A stretch of 64,000 bases of DNA from Fidelibacterota bacterium (GTDB lineage Bacteria; Fidelibacterota; Marinisomatia; SCGC-AAA003-L08; D37C17), in NCBI GenBank assembly GCA_014381415.1, contig JACNLQ010000052.1:1-64000 (forward strand), written 5' to 3'. The notes beneath the pieces were generated by a model that was given only the letters and a program-made list of their open reading frames with translations, searched no databases and was not told the DNA's origin. Both the position numbers and the translations under genes were made by a program. The stretch's first letter is position 1. Each line of letters starts with the position of its first letter. Shown here piece by piece: positions 61,105-64,000 of this stretch.

Positions 61105-64000
61105 TCATTTTATTAATAACATTGTTTTCTGCAAGGTTGTTCCATTGGATATTAAACGGTAAAAAAAGATTCCACTTGGATATGCAGTGGCATCCCATAC
61201 TATTTCATGTATCCCCGCTTCTTTATATCCAGAAAATAGATGATCTATCAGTTGGCCCTGTAAATTATATACTTCCATAGATACATTACCTCCTAGTGGA
61301 ATAGACCATTTAATGGTGGTTTCGGGATTAAATGGATTTGGATAATTTTGATGTAAACTTAATTCTTCGGGAATCAAACGATTAATTATACTTACTCCAT
61401 CTGTAAATTCTGTGTTACCCGATCCAATGATACTAATTCCGCCAATAGCGGGTTCATCATTAACCTGAAATTTCTTCAACCATATTTTGCCATTTTTATT
61501 TTTATTATACCAGTTAAAACTAACTTCTCCAATGATTCCCTCAACCATTTGAGGTTTTTCTATTGCCCAAGTTACAGTTTTTATGGTTCCATCTCTACTT
61601 AACAAATTAGAAACAGATTTATATTTTTCAATTCTTATATTTGATGAATTAAATGCAATTGAAAGAGGACTAAATACATCCTCATTATATTCAATTTCTA
61701 AATCCATGCCTTCTATAAAAGTTGGCTCAGCAATAATTATTGGAAAGGTAATAACTGGCACATAATCAATAGTAATATCAGTAAATTGAATTTGTTTATT
61801 ATTGTATCGAGACAATTGATCGTGACAATAATTTCCATTTACATCTCCAAGCCTATAAGCAGATATAAACCGTAAAGTATCATCGAACACTAAAGGCTGA
61901 TATTCAATGCTATATTGCCCATTTTGGTTCAAGAGTTCTGCATGAACATTTGGTAAAGTTTGTTGGTTTAAAGGTTTAAAAATCCAATGAGTTTTTATCT
62001 CATTAAAATTATCAATTAAACCTACTGAATATTGAGCAACCAAACTGGCATCATAACCACTTACAGTGCCATCTAAAGAAACATCTGCTGCAATAAATTG
62101 ATCTGGATTAAAAGGCACCTCCCCTGTCACATGTCGTGCAATTCCGGATATGTCGGTTCCAGATATATAATCACCATTGCAATCATTAACAGTATCTTTT
62201 GAAAATGATAAATTATAATTCCCTTCTGTTAATGATTCGAATATAAAATGTCCAGATATTTTTGAAGTGTCAATATAGGATGTATCTGCAGATACCCCAT
62301 CATAATTTTTATCTAATTTTAAAATAACATTTGGTACTTCAAAGGGATCATCTCCTGAATAATAGGTGATATTTCCAAAAATTTCATAATCTGTTTGTAA
62401 AATGACCAACTCTGCACTCACCGTGTCTTCCGGGATAACACTGATATAGTTTTCCGGGGCCCCCCCTTTAACTTTTGCTATTGAAATAGTTAAAGTTGTA
62501 TCTGAAACACCCTGCATCCCTAATAAGTTAAAATCTAAATAAGTAATAACTCCTGCTATTCTTGCAGATAAAAGGGACATATTAACTTTTATATTCCCAT
62601 TTTGATCAGCAACTATATTTTCATCGCTCAAACCAGGCACTACTGTTCCCAAAAAGGTCCCATAATCATATGATACAATGCCTGAACTATTATCATAATT
62701 CAATGTAAACTCAATCTCATTTATTTCTGCTAATGAATCATTTTTAAAATAAACAGGCACACTTACTGTTTCATTGGAATCTCCAACTACAAATGCTGGC
62801 ATTGACAATGAAACATAATGGCAGGTATTTGAATTTATATTTGCATTTTCATGGTAATTTATAGCGCTGAAACAATTTTCTCCAGGGATACATTCCGATG
62901 GGTGGTTACTTATAAATGCATCATCAAAAAAAGCACCCGTGGGACAGTCACTATTTTCATTTCCACTGCAATGCCCCTTATCCACACAACCGTATATCCC
63001 ATAGTCACTTGCATCTATTGTAAATGTAAATTTGTCAGAATAAATTATATCAATAGTATCAGAAAATGTTTTGGTTAATTCAACTGTCCAACTAAAATCA
63101 GCAATCTCTCTATCTTTGCCCATTGCCTCAATGAGTAAATCGATTGGTAAAATGGAAATTTCCGGGGCAGTATTGGATTCCCAAGATAAATTTGGAATAT
63201 TTTCCCAAATTGGATCAATAATAGGTGAACCATTTTTTTCTATACTTCTTTTATCTATTATTATTTCATAATTAAGATCAGGGGTATCGATAAATGTACC
63301 AAACCAGGAGAATTCCAATGGAACACCATAATTGTTGTTTTGATAATCCCAAATACCATTTTGATTTCTATCATGATATAGCTCGTCTTCTTCACCATCT
63401 CCACACTCATCACAAATACCATTTTCATTTTCATCATCAAATGGTTCTGCTCTATAAACATCATTATAATCACCATAAATATTATGTGTACTACCAGTAT
63501 CAATTTCAATATCAGGAAACCATTCATCTGAATATCGGATATTGTTCAGTCTAAATGAATTTTCTTCTCTTGGAGATCCAAAGTTTTGTATTTCGGTGTA
63601 TTCCTCATAAAGCCAAAGACTGTTTTCAGTTTTGGGGCTGAGAGACCAGTTTTCAGATAATGAATTATCTAGTTCCGGTGAATGAAGCCGTAATGAATGT
63701 CCCCTGCTATTTTCACCTACTGGCCATCCTTCTGCAATATCGTAGTCAATTCTATCTTCTTCAATATTATTATTATTTTTTAAAATAATAGATCCTTTAT
63801 CTATAAAATCCCATAATTCTGCAGTATCATCGAATGGTAAAATAAGCCACTCGGCAATTATATCACTAAGATAGCCATTATAAAAATTGCAGCCGGTGTT
63901 TGAAAATACACACCACTTTGACGAAATTAAAAAATAACCAAAGGGGTCAATTTCCAAATTATTAATATCAACATAATTATTTGTATTAAAAAAAGTTTCA
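61105..64000 (-). CDS. lamin-tail/cohesin/dockerin-like secreted protein (5' partial)
   Basis: The visible 964 codons are open to the window edge: the frame continues in phase upstream of 63957 (YVDINNLEIDPFGYFLI), so the start lies beyond 64000. The first about 160 residues form a lamin-tail-like domain (ENWSLSPKTENSLW, DYDIAEGWPVGENSRGH). A short region with DENENGICDECGDG and DRNQNGIWDYQ resembles calcium-binding loops. Next come a cohesin-like domain (from about 62815, AFVVGDSNETVSVPVYFKND), a carboxypeptidase-regulatory-like beta domain, and a dockerin-like repeat (DVSLDGTVSGYDASLVAQYS, 62015-62165). The C-terminus is the sorting module (NYPNPFNPETTIKWSIP, PSGIFFYRL, TMLLIK). It is the most modular protein in the window. 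Confidence 0.75.
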   Translation of the reverse strand, partial: ETFFNTNNYVDINNLEIDPFGYFLISSKWCVFSNTGCNFYNGYLSDIIAEWLILPFDDTAELWDFIDKGSIILKNNNNIEEDRIDYDIAEGWPVGENSRGHSLRLHSPELDNSLSENWSLSPKTENSLWLYEEYTEIQNFGSPREENSFRLNNIRYSDEWFPDIEIDTGSTHNIYGDYNDVYRAEPFDDENENGICDECGDGEEDELYHDRNQNGIWDYQNNNYGVPLEFSWFGTFIDTPDLNYEIIIDKRSIEKNGSPIIDPIWENIPNLSWESNTAPEISILPIDLLIEAMGKDREIADFSWTVELTKTFSDTIDIIYSDKFTFTIDASDYGIYGCVDKGHCSGNENSDCPTGAFFDDAFISNHPSECIPGENCFSAINYHENANINSNTCHYVSLSMPAFVVGDSNETVSVPVYFKNDSLAEINEIEFTLNYDNSSGIVSYDYGTFLGTVVPGLSDENIVADQNGNIKVNMSLLSARIAGVITYLDFNLLGMQGVSDTTLTISIAKVKGGAPENYISVIPEDTVSAELVILQTDYEIFGNITYYSGDDPFEVPNVILKLDKNYDGVSADTSYIDTSKISGHFIFESLTEGNYNLSFSKDTVNDCNGDYISGTDISGIARHVTGEVPFNPDQFIAADVSLDGTVSGYDASLVAQYSVGLIDNFNEIKTHWIFKPLNQQTLPNVHAELLNQNGQYSIEYQPLVFDDTLRFISAYRLGDVNGNYCHDQLSRYNNKQIQFTDITIDYVPVITFPIIIAEPTFIEGMDLEIEYNEDVFSPLSIAFNSSNIRIEKYKSVSNLLSRDGTIKTVTWAIEKPQMVEGIIGEVSFNWYNKNKNGKIWLKKFQVNDEPAIGGISIIGSGNTEFTDGVSIINRLIPEELSLHQNYPNPFNPETTIKWSIPLGGNVSMEVYNLQGQLIDHLFSGYKEAGIHEIVWDATAYPSGIFFYRLISNGTTLQKTMLLIK

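Noticed and set aside
61105-64000. Cellulosome
   Set aside because: Cohesin- and dockerin-like modules are present, but there is no glycoside hydrolase, no carbohydrate-binding module and no scaffoldin with repeated cohesins. A structural surface role is more likely.

Overview
The window is AT-rich bacterial chromosome with densely packed, short-spaced, mostly minus-strand genes. The best guess for its source is a marine member of the Fibrobacterota-Chlorobiota-Bacteroidota (FCB) superphylum, most like Candidatus Neomarinimicrobiota (Marinimicrobia/SAR406). The pointers are large secreted proteins ending in a NYPNPFNP-type C-terminal sorting module (type IX style), Cys-rich D-C-N-x-x-W-G-G repeats, a complete Bat (aerotolerance) gene set, and an ftsK-lolA pair. 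This assignment is inference; there is no rRNA in the window.

Region 1 (1-15.2 kb) is a surface polysaccharide locus. It holds glycosyltransferases (one GT4, three GT2, one GT2-like, two fucosyltransferase-like), a nucleotide-sugar dehydrogenase, a methyltransferase-like protein, an SGNH hydrolase, a Wzm/Wzt-type ABC exporter, a Wzc-like tyrosine autokinase and a small SLBB protein. One plus-strand FkbM methyltransferase gene is broken at 5360 by a relic of an IS30-family element. One fucosyltransferase gene (7822-8571) has its signature motif upstream of any normal start codon.

Region 2 (15.2-34.6 kb) is housekeeping, all on the minus strand: a flippase-like membrane protein, lolA-like, ftsK, gcvT, ruvA, ruvC, yebC, then batE-batD-batC-batB-batA, tatA, a DUF4321 protein, purQ, purS, pssA, psd, purC, purB, an HtrA-type protease lipoprotein and truA. 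Dispersed palindromic repeats lie in the 5' end of batC and between batA and tatA.

Region 3 (34.6-40.9 kb) is on the plus strand. It holds a DUF4159 protein, a giant coiled-coil membrane protein of DUF4175 type and a TPR protein, probably functional partners of the Bat proteins. A decayed piece of a second DUF4159 gene lies just upstream.

Region 4 (41-64 kb) encodes the cell surface and secretome: a lipoprotein with Notch/LNR-like Cys repeats, a secreted amidotransferase-like protein, a three-gene set (13-repeat fibronectin-like protein, FecR protein, large outer-membrane barrel), a COG4586/COG4587/COG3694 ABC exporter, a cohesin-like lipoprotein, and three tandem giant secreted proteins built from cohesin-like, Cys-rich, dockerin-like and lamin-tail modules with sorting domains. 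The last of these runs off the window end. No tRNA, rRNA, CRISPR array or intact insertion sequence was seen.
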